A stretch of DNA of 64,000 bases. It comes from Rugamonas aquatica. GTDB lineage: Bacteria > Pseudomonadota > Gammaproteobacteria > Burkholderiales > Burkholderiaceae_D. A program made the translations under genes and the position numbers. The DNA lies in contig NZ_WHUG01000011.1 of assembly GCF_009380215.1 (NCBI RefSeq), positions 62,001 through 126,000 on the forward strand, given 5' to 3'. Positions 9,133 through 17,309 of the stretch are shown piece by piece. The first letter of the stretch is position 1, and every line of letters starts with the position of its first letter. The notes under the pieces were generated by a model, which was given only the letters and a program-made list of their open reading frames with translations, had not been told where the DNA came from and did no database searches.

Positions 9133-10101
9133 TTACGGCGCCAGCAAGGCGGCGTAGCGCTCGATATCGACATTGCCGCCGCTGATGATGACGCCCACGC
9201 GCTTGCCGCGCAGCTGCTCCTTCATGGCGCGCGCGGCGGCGAAGCCCAGGCAGCCGGTCGGCTCCACCACCATCTTCATGCGGGCGGCGAAGAAACGCAT
9301 TTCGGCGCGCAGCTGTTCGTCGCTGACGGTCAGGATATCGTCGACATCGCGCTGGATGATGGGGAAGGTCAGATTGCCCAGATGCTGGGTCTGCGCGCCG
9401 TCGGCGATGGTCTTGGGCGTATCGATGTGCACGATGCTGCCGCTGCGGAAGGATTGCTGGCCGTCGTTGCCCGCTTCCGGTTCCACGCCGTAGATTTTGG
9501 TCGACGGCGAGATCGCGCGCGCCGACAGCGCCGAGCCGCTCAGCAGGCCGCCGCCGCCCAGGCAGACGAACAGCGCATCGAGATGCCCCACTTCCTCGAA
9601 CAATTCCTTGGCCGCCGTACCCTGCCCTGCGATCACGTCGGGATGGTCGTAGGGCGGGATCAGCGTCAGGCCGTGCTTGCTTGCCAGGTCGCGGCCGATC
9701 TGTTCGCGGTCTTCGGTGTAGCGGTCATAGAGCACCACCTCAGCGCCGTAGCCGCGCGTGGCGGCGACCTTCGAAGCCGGCGCGTCGTGCGGCATGATGA
9801 TGGTGGCGGGTATACCCATCAGCCGGGCCGACAGCGCGATCGCCTGCGCGTGATTGCCGGACGAGAAGGCCACCACGCCTGCGCGGCGCTGCACATCGTC
9901 GAAGCGCGCCAGCGCGTTGTAGCCGCCACGGAATTTGAACGCGCCCATGCGCTGCAAGTTCTCGCACTTGAAGAACACCTCGGCGCCCAGTTCCTCGTTG
10001 GCGGTGCGCGAGGTGGCCACCGGCGTGCGGTGCGCGTGGCCGGCGATGCGTTCCGAGGCGGCGACCACGTCGGCGTAGGTTGGAAGTTTCAGTTCGCTCA
10101 T
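9133..10101 (-). CDS. PLP-dependent hydroxy-amino-acid dehydratase (threonine/threo-3-hydroxyaspartate ammonia-lyase-like)
   Basis: 322-residue fold-type II PLP enzyme of the serine racemase/threonine dehydratase family, without the ACT regulatory domain of biosynthetic IlvA. The Schiff-base lysine lies in GAFKFRGGYN and the phosphate-binding glycine loop is CLGGGGLLSGSA. The start is one of two consecutive ATG codons (10104 or 10101) after AAGGAC. It is the last gene of a three-gene operon, about 14 bases after the ornithine-cyclodeaminase-family gene. Such enzymes remove water from a beta-hydroxy amino acid to give an enamine/imine. The partner gene suggests the imine may be reduced rather than simply hydrolysed. 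L-threo/erythro-3-hydroxyaspartate, threonine or serine are possible substrates. Confidence 0.88.
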   Translation of the reverse strand: MSELKLPTYADVVAASERIAGHAHRTPVATSRTANEELGAEVFFKCENLQRMGAFKFRGGYNALARFDDVQRRAGVVAFSSGNHAQAIALSARLMGIPATIIMPHDAPASKVAATRGYGAEVVLYDRYTEDREQIGRDLASKHGLTLIPPYDHPDVIAGQGTAAKELFEEVGHLDALFVCLGGGGLLSGSALSARAISPSTKIYGVEPEAGNDGQQSFRSGSIVHIDTPKTIADGAQTQHLGNLTFPIIQRDVDDILTVSDEQLRAEMRFFAARMKMVVEPTGCLGFAAARAMKEQLRGKRVGVIISGGNVDIERYAALLAP

Positions 10102-10115
10102 CATAGTCCTTGTCA

Positions 10116-11090
10116 TTACCAGGGCCAGGCGATGTTCGTGCCTGTGCCAGTTGCCAAAGCGCGCTGCTGCAGCATGCGCGCCACCGAAAGATCCTGCAGG
10201 GCGATACCCGTCATGTCGAACAGCGTGACGGTGTCCGCCGCGATGCCGTGGCGCGCGCGCCCACCTGCGGCCAGCAGCGTGCCGAATTCCTGCGCCGGCG
10301 TTTGCGGCGCCCATTGCAGCTCGCCGATGGTGAGCGCCTGCGTCAAATCGTCGGCCCAGACGCGCGCCCGCGCCGGCAAGCCTTCCGGCAGCTCGCGCTT
10401 GCCGCGCGTGTCGCTGCCGACGCAGTTCAAATGGGTGCCGGGACGCACGGCCTGCGCCGCGAACAGCGGGCCGCGTCCGGGCGTGGCGGTGATGACGATG
10501 TCGCTGTCGGCCACCGCCGCGTCGGTGCTGGCGCCGGGGGCGATGTCGCAGCGCTGCGCGAAGCGCGCTTCAAACTGCGGATCGCGGCGGCCGTCGGAGG
10601 TCAGGTAGCGCACGCTGCGCAAGGCGGGCAGCACGCGCAGCGCGTAGTCCACATGCGCCGCAGCCTGCACGCCGGTACCGAACACGCACAGCGCCGTGCT
10701 GTCGCGCCGCGCCAATGCCAGCAGGCCCAGCGCGCCCGCCGCCGCGGTGCGGGTGGTGGTGACGGCGTTGCCGTCGATCAGGCATTGCGGCCGTCCGCTA
10801 GACGGATCGAACAACATGATGGTGGCCTGATGGCCGTCGGCGCCGTGCTGGCGGTTGCCGGGCCAGAAACCGGCGGCCTTCATGCCCAGCAGCTCCTGCT
10901 GCATCACGCCGCCGGATTTGATGCCGAACACGCCGGCCGGCAGGACTTCGCGCACCAGCGGGAAGATGCGGCCTTCGCCACTAGCGTGCAGCAGGAAGGC
11001 TTCGCGCACGGCGGCCAGCACCAGTTCCGGTTGCAATAGCGCGGCGGCCTGGTCGCGGTCCAGCAACAACAGTTGGGCGTTATCTGGCAT
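10116..11090 (-). CDS. Ornithine cyclodeaminase / mu-crystallin family protein (possible imine reductase)
   Basis: 324-residue NAD(P)-dependent enzyme of the OCD/mu-crystallin family. It has the N-terminal substrate-binding half and a Rossmann half with FGTGVQAAAHVDYAL, then CVGSDTRGKREL near the C-terminus. Members include ornithine cyclodeaminase, ketimine reductases, the ectoine-pathway EutC and iminosuccinate reductase BhcD. Pairing with a hydroxy-amino-acid dehydratase resembles the EutB/EutC and BhcB/BhcD pairs, so reduction of the imine made by the neighbour is plausible. That is inference; ornithine or proline metabolism is the alternative. It overlaps the 3' end of the upstream regulator by 11 bases. 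Confidence 0.85.
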   Translation of the reverse strand: MPDNAQLLLLDRDQAAALLQPELVLAAVREAFLLHASGEGRIFPLVREVLPAGVFGIKSGGVMQQELLGMKAAGFWPGNRQHGADGHQATIMLFDPSSGRPQCLIDGNAVTTTRTAAAGALGLLALARRDSTALCVFGTGVQAAAHVDYALRVLPALRSVRYLTSDGRRDPQFEARFAQRCDIAPGASTDAAVADSDIVITATPGRGPLFAAQAVRPGTHLNCVGSDTRGKRELPEGLPARARVWADDLTQALTIGELQWAPQTPAQEFGTLLAAGGRARHGIAADTVTLFDMTGIALQDLSVARMLQQRALATGTGTNIAWPW

Positions 11091-11706
11091 CGTTGTACAC
11101 CGTGGCGCGGGAGACGTTGAGGTAATTGGCGACGATGTCCATGGCGCGGCGCACGTCGCTCAGGCCGGACTCTTTCAGCTCGCGCATCAGCGCCTTGCGC
11201 TCGTCCGCTTTGAGCGCGCGCGGCGTGGTGGCCAGACGCGCGGCAAACTGGTCGATGCGGGCGCGCAGTGCATCCGCGCCGGCCGGCTCCAGCGTCTCGC
11301 GGATGGCGGAATCGTTGTCGACCGAACTGAACTGTGTCAGCAAGGTGTTCAGGCTGCGGAACACCGTCAGGTCGACATTCATGCACAGCGCGGCCACGTA
11401 CTGCCCGGTGCTATCCTTGATGCCGATCGAGGTACTCTTGGCGCGGCGGCCGTCGGCAAAGGTGTTGGGATAGTTGGCGATGACCTGGGCGATATCGGGA
11501 TCGGCGGCGCGCGCCAAGCCCAGCTCCGTCGCCGGCGCGCCGATGCTGCGGCCGGACAGGTTGTTATGGATCGCTAAAATGGCGTGCTCGGGATCGGTCA
11601 AATCGTGCAGCACCACTTCGCAGAACGGCGCCAGGGTCCTGCCCAGGCCGTCGGCGACTTGCTGCATCTGTTCGAGCAGGTTTTGCTGTTCGGGCGTTTT
11701 TTTCAT
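11080..11706 (-). CDS. YheO-like PAS / HTH transcriptional regulator (DauR type)
   Basis: 208 residues. The first 120 or so form a YheO-type PAS domain (VVLHDLTDPEHAILAI, SIGIKDSTGQY), and the last 60 a helix-turn-helix of the DauR/YheO class ending NYLNVSRATVYNDAR. DauR in Pseudomonas represses a D-arginine dehydrogenase operon, so this class is associated with amino-acid catabolism. As first gene of the operon with the two enzymes, it most likely senses their substrate and regulates its own transcription. It is divergent from the DUF2147 gene across about 110 A+T-rich bases. Effector unknown. Confidence 0.85.
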   Translation of the reverse strand: MKKTPEQQNLLEQMQQVADGLGRTLAPFCEVVLHDLTDPEHAILAIHNNLSGRSIGAPATELGLARAADPDIAQVIANYPNTFADGRRAKSTSIGIKDSTGQYVAALCMNVDLTVFRSLNTLLTQFSSVDNDSAIRETLEPAGADALRARIDQFAARLATTPRALKADERKALMRELKESGLSDVRRAMDIVANYLNVSRATVYNDAR

Positions 11707-11814
11707 TTACACATATTATCTTATTTTAGACAATGCGTGTAATTCACGTAAAAATAGTACGATCGGTCATTTATTTGCTAAACTCGTTGGACAAAAAATA
11801 ACCTGGAGACTCAC

Positions 11815-12264
11815 ATGCGTACTTTGAAATTCCTCGGCCTGGCCATCGCGGCCTTCATGTCCATTGCCCCAGCCTTCGCCGACGATGCTTCGCCGATCGG
11901 CCTGTGGAAAAACATCGACGACAAGACCGGCAAGCCGAAAGCGCTGATCCGCGTGACCGAAACCAACGGCGTGCTGCAAGGCCAGATCGAAAAACTGTTC
12001 CGCGAGCCGAATGAAGACCAGAATCCGAGCTGCGAGAAGTGCAAGGATGCCCGCAAGGGCAAGCCGGTGATCGGCATGGTCATCATGACCAACCTGAAGA
12101 AGGACGGCGACGAATACAACGGCGGCCAGATCCTGGACCCGGACGATGGCGAGACCTACAAGTGCAAGCTGCACCTGACCGACGGCGGCAAGAAGCTGAG
12201 CATGCGCGGCTACATCGGCGTGCCGATGCTGGGCCGTTCGCAAGTGTGGGTGCGCCAGGAATAA
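11815..12264 (+). CDS. Exported DUF2147 protein
   Basis: 149 residues with a signal peptide (hydrophobic core, cleavage after AFA at about residue 22), followed by a DUF2147 beta-barrel-like domain: GLWKNIDDKTGKPKALI, a PxCEKCKDA segment with two cysteines, and a closing RGYIGVPMLGRSQVWVR. Such periplasmic proteins are widespread in proteobacteria and have no established function. The start is preceded by CTGGAGA. Monocistronic; the stop is 31 bases from the convergent PEP-CTERM gene. Confidence 0.88.
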   Translation: MRTLKFLGLAIAAFMSIAPAFADDASPIGLWKNIDDKTGKPKALIRVTETNGVLQGQIEKLFREPNEDQNPSCEKCKDARKGKPVIGMVIMTNLKKDGDEYNGGQILDPDDGETYKCKLHLTDGGKKLSMRGYIGVPMLGRSQVWVRQE

Positions 12265-12295
12265 AGCCGCACAACCTTCCCGGCGCTGCCCTGCT

Positions 12296-13126
12296 TTAGG
12301 CGTCGACGTTCTTGCGGCGACGCGCCACCACACCCAGCAAACCGAGGCCGGCGAACAGCATCGCATAGGTTTCCGGCTCAGGCACGGCCGTCACCGAGAT
12401 ATCGAGGCGGCCGAAAGACTGCTGGCTGTTGAAGTTCAGCGCGGTCCAGTCGAAATTGGCGGGCACGTAGTTGCCGCCGTCGACAAAGTCCGCATAGGGA
12501 TTGCCGGTGACGACGTGCACCACGCCATGCTCGTCTATCCCCTGATTCGGCCCGCTCTGGCCGCCGCCGATGCCGTAGGCGCCGTTGGCCAGCGAGTAGG
12601 CGAAGTTGTTCTGCTCGGTACCGGCGTCATACACATGGCCGGCGCCGCCCAGCGCCAGCGACAGCTTGCCGCCACCCGCCAGCGACGACAAATCGATCGC
12701 CTTGGCATCATCATTCCCGATAAAGAAATCGTTGCTGAGCACGACCATCGCGGCGTAGCTCAGGTAGCGGTTGGCGCCGCTCAAATCGACGTTGTGCAGC
12801 GTGAAGCTGCTGCTGTCGCCGGGGAAGCGCGGCCCGTTCGGCAGCCTGGTCTGCAAGCCGCCCGCGACCTGGCTGGCGAAGTTGGAGGTCAGCACGTTGG
12901 CATTGCCGTCCTCGGCAGCGCGCTCTATCGCCACCGAGGCGGCAGCGCCGACGTTGAAGCTGTCGAAGCCGCCATCATGCAGCCCCAGCCACAAAGGCGC
13001 GACGCCGACGCCGCCGGCCGGCCCGGTGTTGGTGAACGTGAACGTAACGTCTGCCGCTTGGGCGGCGCAGGCGGACAGGCTGATGCAAGCGGCCAGTACG
13101 GCCTTGGCGAGAGGGTAAGGTTTCAT
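12296..13126 (-). CDS. Spondin-domain PEP-CTERM surface protein
   Basis: 276 residues. The start at 13126 follows AAGGAAG and gives a signal peptide ending AAQA. The middle resembles spondin_N domains (TFTNTGPAGGVGVAPLWLGLHDGGFDSF). The C-terminus is a canonical PEP-CTERM tripartite sorting signal: VPEPETYAM, a hydrophobic helix, then ARRRK. It is expected to be processed by an exosortase and released to the surface or exopolysaccharide matrix; no exosortase gene is in this window. Role probably adhesive or matrix-associated, by inference. Confidence 0.88.
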   Translation of the reverse strand: MKPYPLAKAVLAACISLSACAAQAADVTFTFTNTGPAGGVGVAPLWLGLHDGGFDSFNVGAAASVAIERAAEDGNANVLTSNFASQVAGGLQTRLPNGPRFPGDSSSFTLHNVDLSGANRYLSYAAMVVLSNDFFIGNDDAKAIDLSSLAGGGKLSLALGGAGHVYDAGTEQNNFAYSLANGAYGIGGGQSGPNQGIDEHGVVHVVTGNPYADFVDGGNYVPANFDWTALNFNSQQSFGRLDISVTAVPEPETYAMLFAGLGLLGVVARRRKNVDA

Positions 13127-13289
13127 CTGATGTCTTCCTTTGGAATGTGAACGAAATGCCACGCAAGCTGCGCAGCGCATCTTGGTCACATGACATCGCA
13201 TCGTCCTTACAATGATTTCATTTTTATATTTTTTGTATCCACTGTAAGGCCAGGGGCGCTAGTCCGACTAAGCCCGCCCCAGTGGTACG

Positions 13290-13667
13290 ATGCGCTTGAT
13301 GAAAATATTCCTGAACCTGATAGGCTGCCTGGCCGTAGTGCTGGGCGTCCTCGGCATCTTCCTGCCGCTGCTGCCGACCACGCCGTTCATCCTGCTGGCG
13401 TCGGCCTGCTTCGCGCGCGGCTCGACGCGCATGCACCACTGGCTGCAAACCAACCGCGTCTTCGGCAAATACCTGCGCGACTACGAGAACGGCCGAGGCA
13501 TCCCCTTGCGCGGCAAGGTTTGGGTGCTGATCTTCATGTGGTCGTCGCTGGGCTATTCGATATGGCGCGTGGGTAAGCTGCCGTTGCAGATCATGCTGAT
13601 GGCCATCGGTGTTGGCGTGACCATCTACCTGACCCGCTTCGTGCCTACCCTGCGCATCCAAAAATAA
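13290..13667 (+). CDS. ybaN: YbaN/DUF454 inner-membrane protein
   Basis: 125 residues: two hydrophobic hairpin helices at the N-terminus (LNLIGCLAVVLGVLGIFLPLLPTTP, split here by a conserved PLLPTTPF turn), a short cytoplasmic stretch and a C-terminal pair of helices. The PLLPTTPFILLA segment is the hallmark of DUF454. Function unknown. A second ATG at 13299 is an alternative start. The stop codon abuts the stop of the convergent SDR gene with no spacing. Confidence 0.85.
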   Translation: MRLMKIFLNLIGCLAVVLGVLGIFLPLLPTTPFILLASACFARGSTRMHHWLQTNRVFGKYLRDYENGRGIPLRGKVWVLIFMWSSLGYSIWRVGKLPLQIMLMAIGVGVTIYLTRFVPTLRIQK

Positions 13668-14426
13668 TCAAGACGCCTGGTTGGTCGGCATCACAACGAC
13701 CTGCTGCAAGTTCACATGTTTGGGCTGCGTGGCCAGGAAACCGACCACTTCGGCCACATCTTCCGGCTTCAGGAAGGTGATGGTTTGCCTGGCGCCCTCC
13801 AGCCACGCGATCGCGCCGGGGAACTGGAAGTGGCCTTGCAGTTCCGTGTCGGTGCAGCCCGGCTCGATCACCGAGACGCGCACGTTCTTCGGTCCCAACT
13901 CCGCCCGCAGGTGGCGCGTCATGTGGCTGACGTAGGCCTTGGTGGCGCTGTACACGGCGAAGTACGGATAGATGTTTTGCGCGGCAATCGACGAGGTGTT
14001 GATCAGGTCGACCGTGGCGCCCGCCTCCGCCGACTTCAGCAGTTGCGGCACGAAGGCCGAGATCACGCGGGTCGCGCCGGTGACGTTGAGGTCGATCTGC
14101 TGTTCCCAGGGCGCGGTCTCGCGCGCTTCAATCGAAGCCGGCAGCATCACGCCGGCGTTGTTGAAAACCAGATTGGCCGGCCCCCAGTTTTGTTCGATGG
14201 TCGCCGCGGCATTGTCGATCGATGCCTGGTCGGTGACGTCGACCGTCAGCGCCATCGCGGTGCCGCCGGCCGCGCGGATCTCGGCGACCAGTTGTTCCAG
14301 CATGTCGCCACGGCGCGCCAGCACGGCGACCTTGGCGCCGCGCTCGGCCAGCAGCTTGGCGGTGGCGCGGCCGATGCCGCTGGAGGCGCCGGTGATGACG
14401 GCAACACGGTTCGATAATTGAGTCAT
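13668..14426 (-). CDS. Short-chain dehydrogenase/reductase (YdfG-like clan)
   Basis: 252-residue classical SDR: cofactor motif TGASSGIGRA at residues 13-22, NNAG near residue 90, the catalytic Ser in INTSSIAAQ and YSATK (Tyr and Lys) further on. An Arg-Arg pair in ARRGDML after the second strand suggests NADP(H) preference. It acts on an unknown alcohol/ketone substrate. It lies downstream of and in the same direction as a LysR gene, 110 bases away, so it may be that regulator's target. Confidence 0.9.
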   Translation of the reverse strand: MTQLSNRVAVITGASSGIGRATAKLLAERGAKVAVLARRGDMLEQLVAEIRAAGGTAMALTVDVTDQASIDNAAATIEQNWGPANLVFNNAGVMLPASIEARETAPWEQQIDLNVTGATRVISAFVPQLLKSAEAGATVDLINTSSIAAQNIYPYFAVYSATKAYVSHMTRHLRAELGPKNVRVSVIEPGCTDTELQGHFQFPGAIAWLEGARQTITFLKPEDVAEVVGFLATQPKHVNLQQVVVMPTNQAS

Positions 14427-14536
14427 GGTAGTTCTCCTGTTGGTTAAGCGCCGGAAGCGCCGGCGACAGGTGAACTATAGGCGCGCCACCCCAACCGGAG
14501 TAGTCGGAAAACTCCGTTAGAGTAACAACTTAAAGT

Positions 14537-15475
14537 TTATAAAGTGTGCTTATACAGCTCGGCGGCGGACAGGTAAAACTGCCCGCTGTCGCGCAGCCGC
14601 TCCACCGCGAAGTCGATGAAACGCCGCACGCGGCCCGGCATGTCGGCGCGCTGGGCGAAGTACAGATACAAGCCCATGCGCTCGCTGACATGCTCGACCA
14701 GCAGCGGCGTCAGGCGTCCGTCGCGGATGGCGGCGGCGCCGTTGATGCTGTCGATCTGGCCGACGCCCATGCCGGCCAGCACCATATGCATTTCCGTGTC
14801 GGGGTCATTGCTCAACAGGACGGTCTGCACGTGGTGGAACACGACGCCGCCATCGACCTCGAATTCCCACGCCATCGCGCGGCCGCTGCCCGGCTGGCGG
14901 TAGCCGGTGCAGCGATGCGCCTGCAAATCGTCCAGCGTGCGCGGCACGCCGTGGCGCTGCAAATACTCGGGCGTGGCGCAGACGATCTGCTGCACCGGGA
15001 ACAGGCGGCGGCTGACCACCTGCGCGTCCGGCGCATTGCCGCCCCGGAAGCCGACATCGATGCGGTCGCCCACCAGGTCGGCGAAGCCGTCTTCCTGCAG
15101 CAGGTCGAACTGGATCAGCGGATAACGTTGTTGAAACTCGGCCAGCAACGGCGCCAGCATCTTGCGCGCCATCGAGCCCGAGGTGGCGATGCGTATCATG
15201 CCCTCGTCCTCGCGCGCCGCGCTGCGGGCGCGGTTGAGCGCGCCGACCACACCGTCCAGGCTGGGCTTGACCGACTCCAGCAGGCGCTGGCCTTCCTCGG
15301 TCAGCGAGCTGTTGCGGGTGGTGCGGTGGAACAGGCGCACGCCGAGGTGCTGTTCGAACTGGCGGATGGTCTTGCTGACGGCCTGCGGCGTGGTGCCCTG
15401 CGCTTCGGCGACCTTGTTGAAGCTGCCCAGTTCGGCGGCTTTGACAAAGGTCGAGATGGCGCGCAGTTCATCCAC
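14537..15475 (-). CDS. LysR family transcriptional regulator
   Basis: 312 residues: N-terminal winged HTH (FVKAAELGSFNKVAEAQ...TPQAVSKTIRQFE) and a periplasmic-binding-protein-like effector domain. Its start overlaps the end of the yaiI gene by 8 bases, so it can be translated from ruvB-yaiI read-through. The SDR gene 110 bases downstream is the nearest candidate target; LysR proteins usually regulate a divergent gene, which is not the layout here. Effector unknown. Confidence 0.92.
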   Translation of the reverse strand: MDELRAISTFVKAAELGSFNKVAEAQGTTPQAVSKTIRQFEQHLGVRLFHRTTRNSSLTEEGQRLLESVKPSLDGVVGALNRARSAAREDEGMIRIATSGSMARKMLAPLLAEFQQRYPLIQFDLLQEDGFADLVGDRIDVGFRGGNAPDAQVVSRRLFPVQQIVCATPEYLQRHGVPRTLDDLQAHRCTGYRQPGSGRAMAWEFEVDGGVVFHHVQTVLLSNDPDTEMHMVLAGMGVGQIDSINGAAAIRDGRLTPLLVEHVSERMGLYLYFAQRADMPGRVRRFIDFAVERLRDSGQFYLSAAELYKHTL

Positions 15476-15935
15476 GGCCGGCGGACTCGCGCTGGATCTT
15501 GCTGATGTGCCGGTCCAGGCTGTTGGCGAAGTTCTGCCGGTCGCCCTGGCTGAAGGCGGCGGGGCCGCCGGTATCGACGCCGCTGCCGCGCAGCTCGTCC
15601 ATGAAGGCGCGCATGGTCAGCATCTGCGCGATGTTGTCGTTGGTGTAGAACTCGCCGCGCGGGTTGAGCGCGTAGCCACCCTTTTTCAGCACATCCGAGG
15701 CCAGCGGGATGTCGCCGGTGACGACCAGGTCGCCCGGCGCCAGCAGACGCACGATTTCCTGGTCGGCGACATCGGCGCCGGACGGCACTTGCACCGAGCG
15801 GATGTGGCGCGACGGCGGCACCCGCAGCAGCTGGTTGGCCACCAGCGTGACCTGCAGCGGCACGCGGTCGGCCACGCGATAGAGGATTTCCTTGATGACC
15901 GCCGGGCAGGCGTCGGCGTCGACCCAGATCTGCAT
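15468..15935 (-). CDS. yaiI: YaiI/YqxD (DUF188) family protein
   Basis: 155 residues. The start MQIWVDADACP at 15935 is preferred because its ATG overlaps the ruvB stop as TGATG, a standard translational-coupling arrangement; an in-frame ATG four codons upstream lies inside ruvB. The WVDADACP motif and later TGDIPLA segment are characteristic of DUF188, a PIN-like fold with a cluster of acidic residues, so nuclease activity is suspected but not established. Cotranscribed with ruvB. Confidence 0.88.
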   Translation of the reverse strand: MQIWVDADACPAVIKEILYRVADRVPLQVTLVANQLLRVPPSRHIRSVQVPSGADVADQEIVRLLAPGDLVVTGDIPLASDVLKKGGYALNPRGEFYTNDNIAQMLTMRAFMDELRGSGVDTGGPAAFSQGDRQNFANSLDRHISKIQRESAGRG

Positions 15936-16990
15936 CACAGATCCCACAGTTCACCGTTGGGATTGGTGCGCGGCGGCGTCACGCCGAAGTGCTTGTAGGC
16001 GGCCGGCGTGGCGACGCGGCCGCGCGGCGTGCGTTGCAGGAAGCCTTGCTGGATAAGGTAGGGTTCCAGCACGTCTTCGATGGTGTCGGCCGCTTCGCCG
16101 ATGGCCGCCGCCAGATTGCCGATGCCGACCGGGCCGCCGCCGAACTTGTACAGCACCGCTTCGAGCAGCTTGCGGTCCATGACGTCGAAGCCGACGGTGT
16201 CGACGTCGAGCATGACCAGCGCGGCGTCGGCCACGGTTTTGGTGATGTCGCCGTTGCCTTTGACTTCGGCGTAGTCGCGCACGCGGCGCAGCAGGCGGTT
16301 GGCGATACGCGGCGTGCCGCGTGCGCGGCGGGCGATCTCGACCGCGCCGTCAGGGGCAATATTGGCCTTCAGCAGCGCGGCGCTGCGGGTAACGATCTTG
16401 GTCAGTTCCTCGGTGTTGTAGAACTCCAGGCGGGCGACGATGCCGAAGCGGTCGCGCAGCGGATTGGTCAGCATGCCGGCGCGGGTGGTGGCGCCGACCA
16501 GCGTGAACGGTTGCAGGTCCAGCTTGACGGAACGGGCGGCCGGGCCTTCGCCGATCATGATGTCGATCTGGTAGTCTTCCAGCGCCGGGTACAGGATCTC
16601 CTCGACCACCGGCGACAGGCGGTGGATCTCGTCGATGAACAGGACGTCGTTGGCTTCCAGGTTGGTCAGGATGGCGGCCAGGTCGCCGGGGCGTTCCAGC
16701 ACCGGGCCGGAAGTCTGGCGCAGGTTGACGCCCATCTCGCGGGCGATGATGTTGGCCAGCGTGGTCTTGCCCAGGCCGGGCGGGCCGAACAGCAGCGTGT
16801 GGTCGAGCGCTTCCTTGCGGTTGCGGGCGGCGGCGATGAAGATTTCCAGCTGGTCGCGAATCTTGGACTGGCCGACGTATTCATCGAGATGCTTGGGGCG
16901 CAAAGCGCGCTCGATCGCCTCTTCATTCGGCGACGATGGCGCCGCGTCGATGATGCGCTGTTCGGTGAAGCTGTCGGTCTGGATGCTCAT
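15935..16990 (-). CDS. ruvB: Holliday junction branch-migration helicase RuvB
   Basis: 351-residue AAA+ motor that, with RuvA, drives branch migration of Holliday junctions for RuvC to cut. Walker A is GPPGLGKTT, Walker B is FIDEIHR, sensor 1 lies near VGATTRAG, the arginine finger near NPLRDRFG, and a C-terminal winged helix ends the protein. Full length and intact. Unusually, it is separated from ruvA by two foreign-looking genes (17010-17880), while yaiI follows with a one-base overlap. Confidence 0.98.
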   Translation of the reverse strand: MSIQTDSFTEQRIIDAAPSSPNEEAIERALRPKHLDEYVGQSKIRDQLEIFIAAARNRKEALDHTLLFGPPGLGKTTLANIIAREMGVNLRQTSGPVLERPGDLAAILTNLEANDVLFIDEIHRLSPVVEEILYPALEDYQIDIMIGEGPAARSVKLDLQPFTLVGATTRAGMLTNPLRDRFGIVARLEFYNTEELTKIVTRSAALLKANIAPDGAVEIARRARGTPRIANRLLRRVRDYAEVKGNGDITKTVADAALVMLDVDTVGFDVMDRKLLEAVLYKFGGGPVGIGNLAAAIGEAADTIEDVLEPYLIQQGFLQRTPRGRVATPAAYKHFGVTPPRTNPNGELWDL

Positions 16991-17009
16991 GCAGTTGCTG
17001 GTTGCCTAT

Positions 17010-17309
17010 TTAATCAAGTCTCTGGGTTGGTACGATGCGTTGCTGGTAATTGTTCAGTTCCATTTTGGTCGCTCGCAATTGCTGCTGCTCTTGCTCAGAC
17101 AGCATGCGTGCGGCAACGCCCGCCAATTCGGGCGGAGAATCGATTTTCACCACCAGTGATTCTACCTTGCCTTCAGCGATCAACTGCTTCCAAGCCCTCA
17201 ATGATTCTTTCAGTCGAGCGAGTTCGGCTAAGATATCGGGCTTCTGACGCGGTGAGGGATTCGAATCCGAAGCCGAACCGCTGTCGCCACCAATATTCGA
17301 TGTGTCCAT
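17010..17309 (-). CDS. Small hypothetical protein overlapping the PRTase-like gene
   Basis: 99 residues, family not recognised. The first 25 residues are Ser/Gly/Pro-rich and probably disordered; residues about 27-50 (ILAELARLKESLRAWKQLI) form an amphipathic helix and residues 70-90 (EQEQQQLRATKMELN) a second, so a coiled-coil adaptor or partner protein is plausible. The start is supported by GGAGG at 17314-17318, four bases before the ATG and inside the upstream gene. It overlaps that gene by 137 bases in another frame, which suggests coupled expression. Base composition is visibly less G+C-rich than ruvA and ruvB. Confidence 0.6.
   Translation of the reverse strand: MDTSNIGGDSGSASDSNPSPRQKPDILAELARLKESLRAWKQLIAEGKVESLVVKIDSPPELAGVAARMLSEQEQQQLRATKMELNNYQQRIVPTQRLD

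Noticed and set aside
9133..11706. Ectoine or hydroxyectoine degradation operon
   Set aside because: The EutB/EutC-like pair is suggestive, but ectoine hydrolase, deacetylase and transporter genes are absent.
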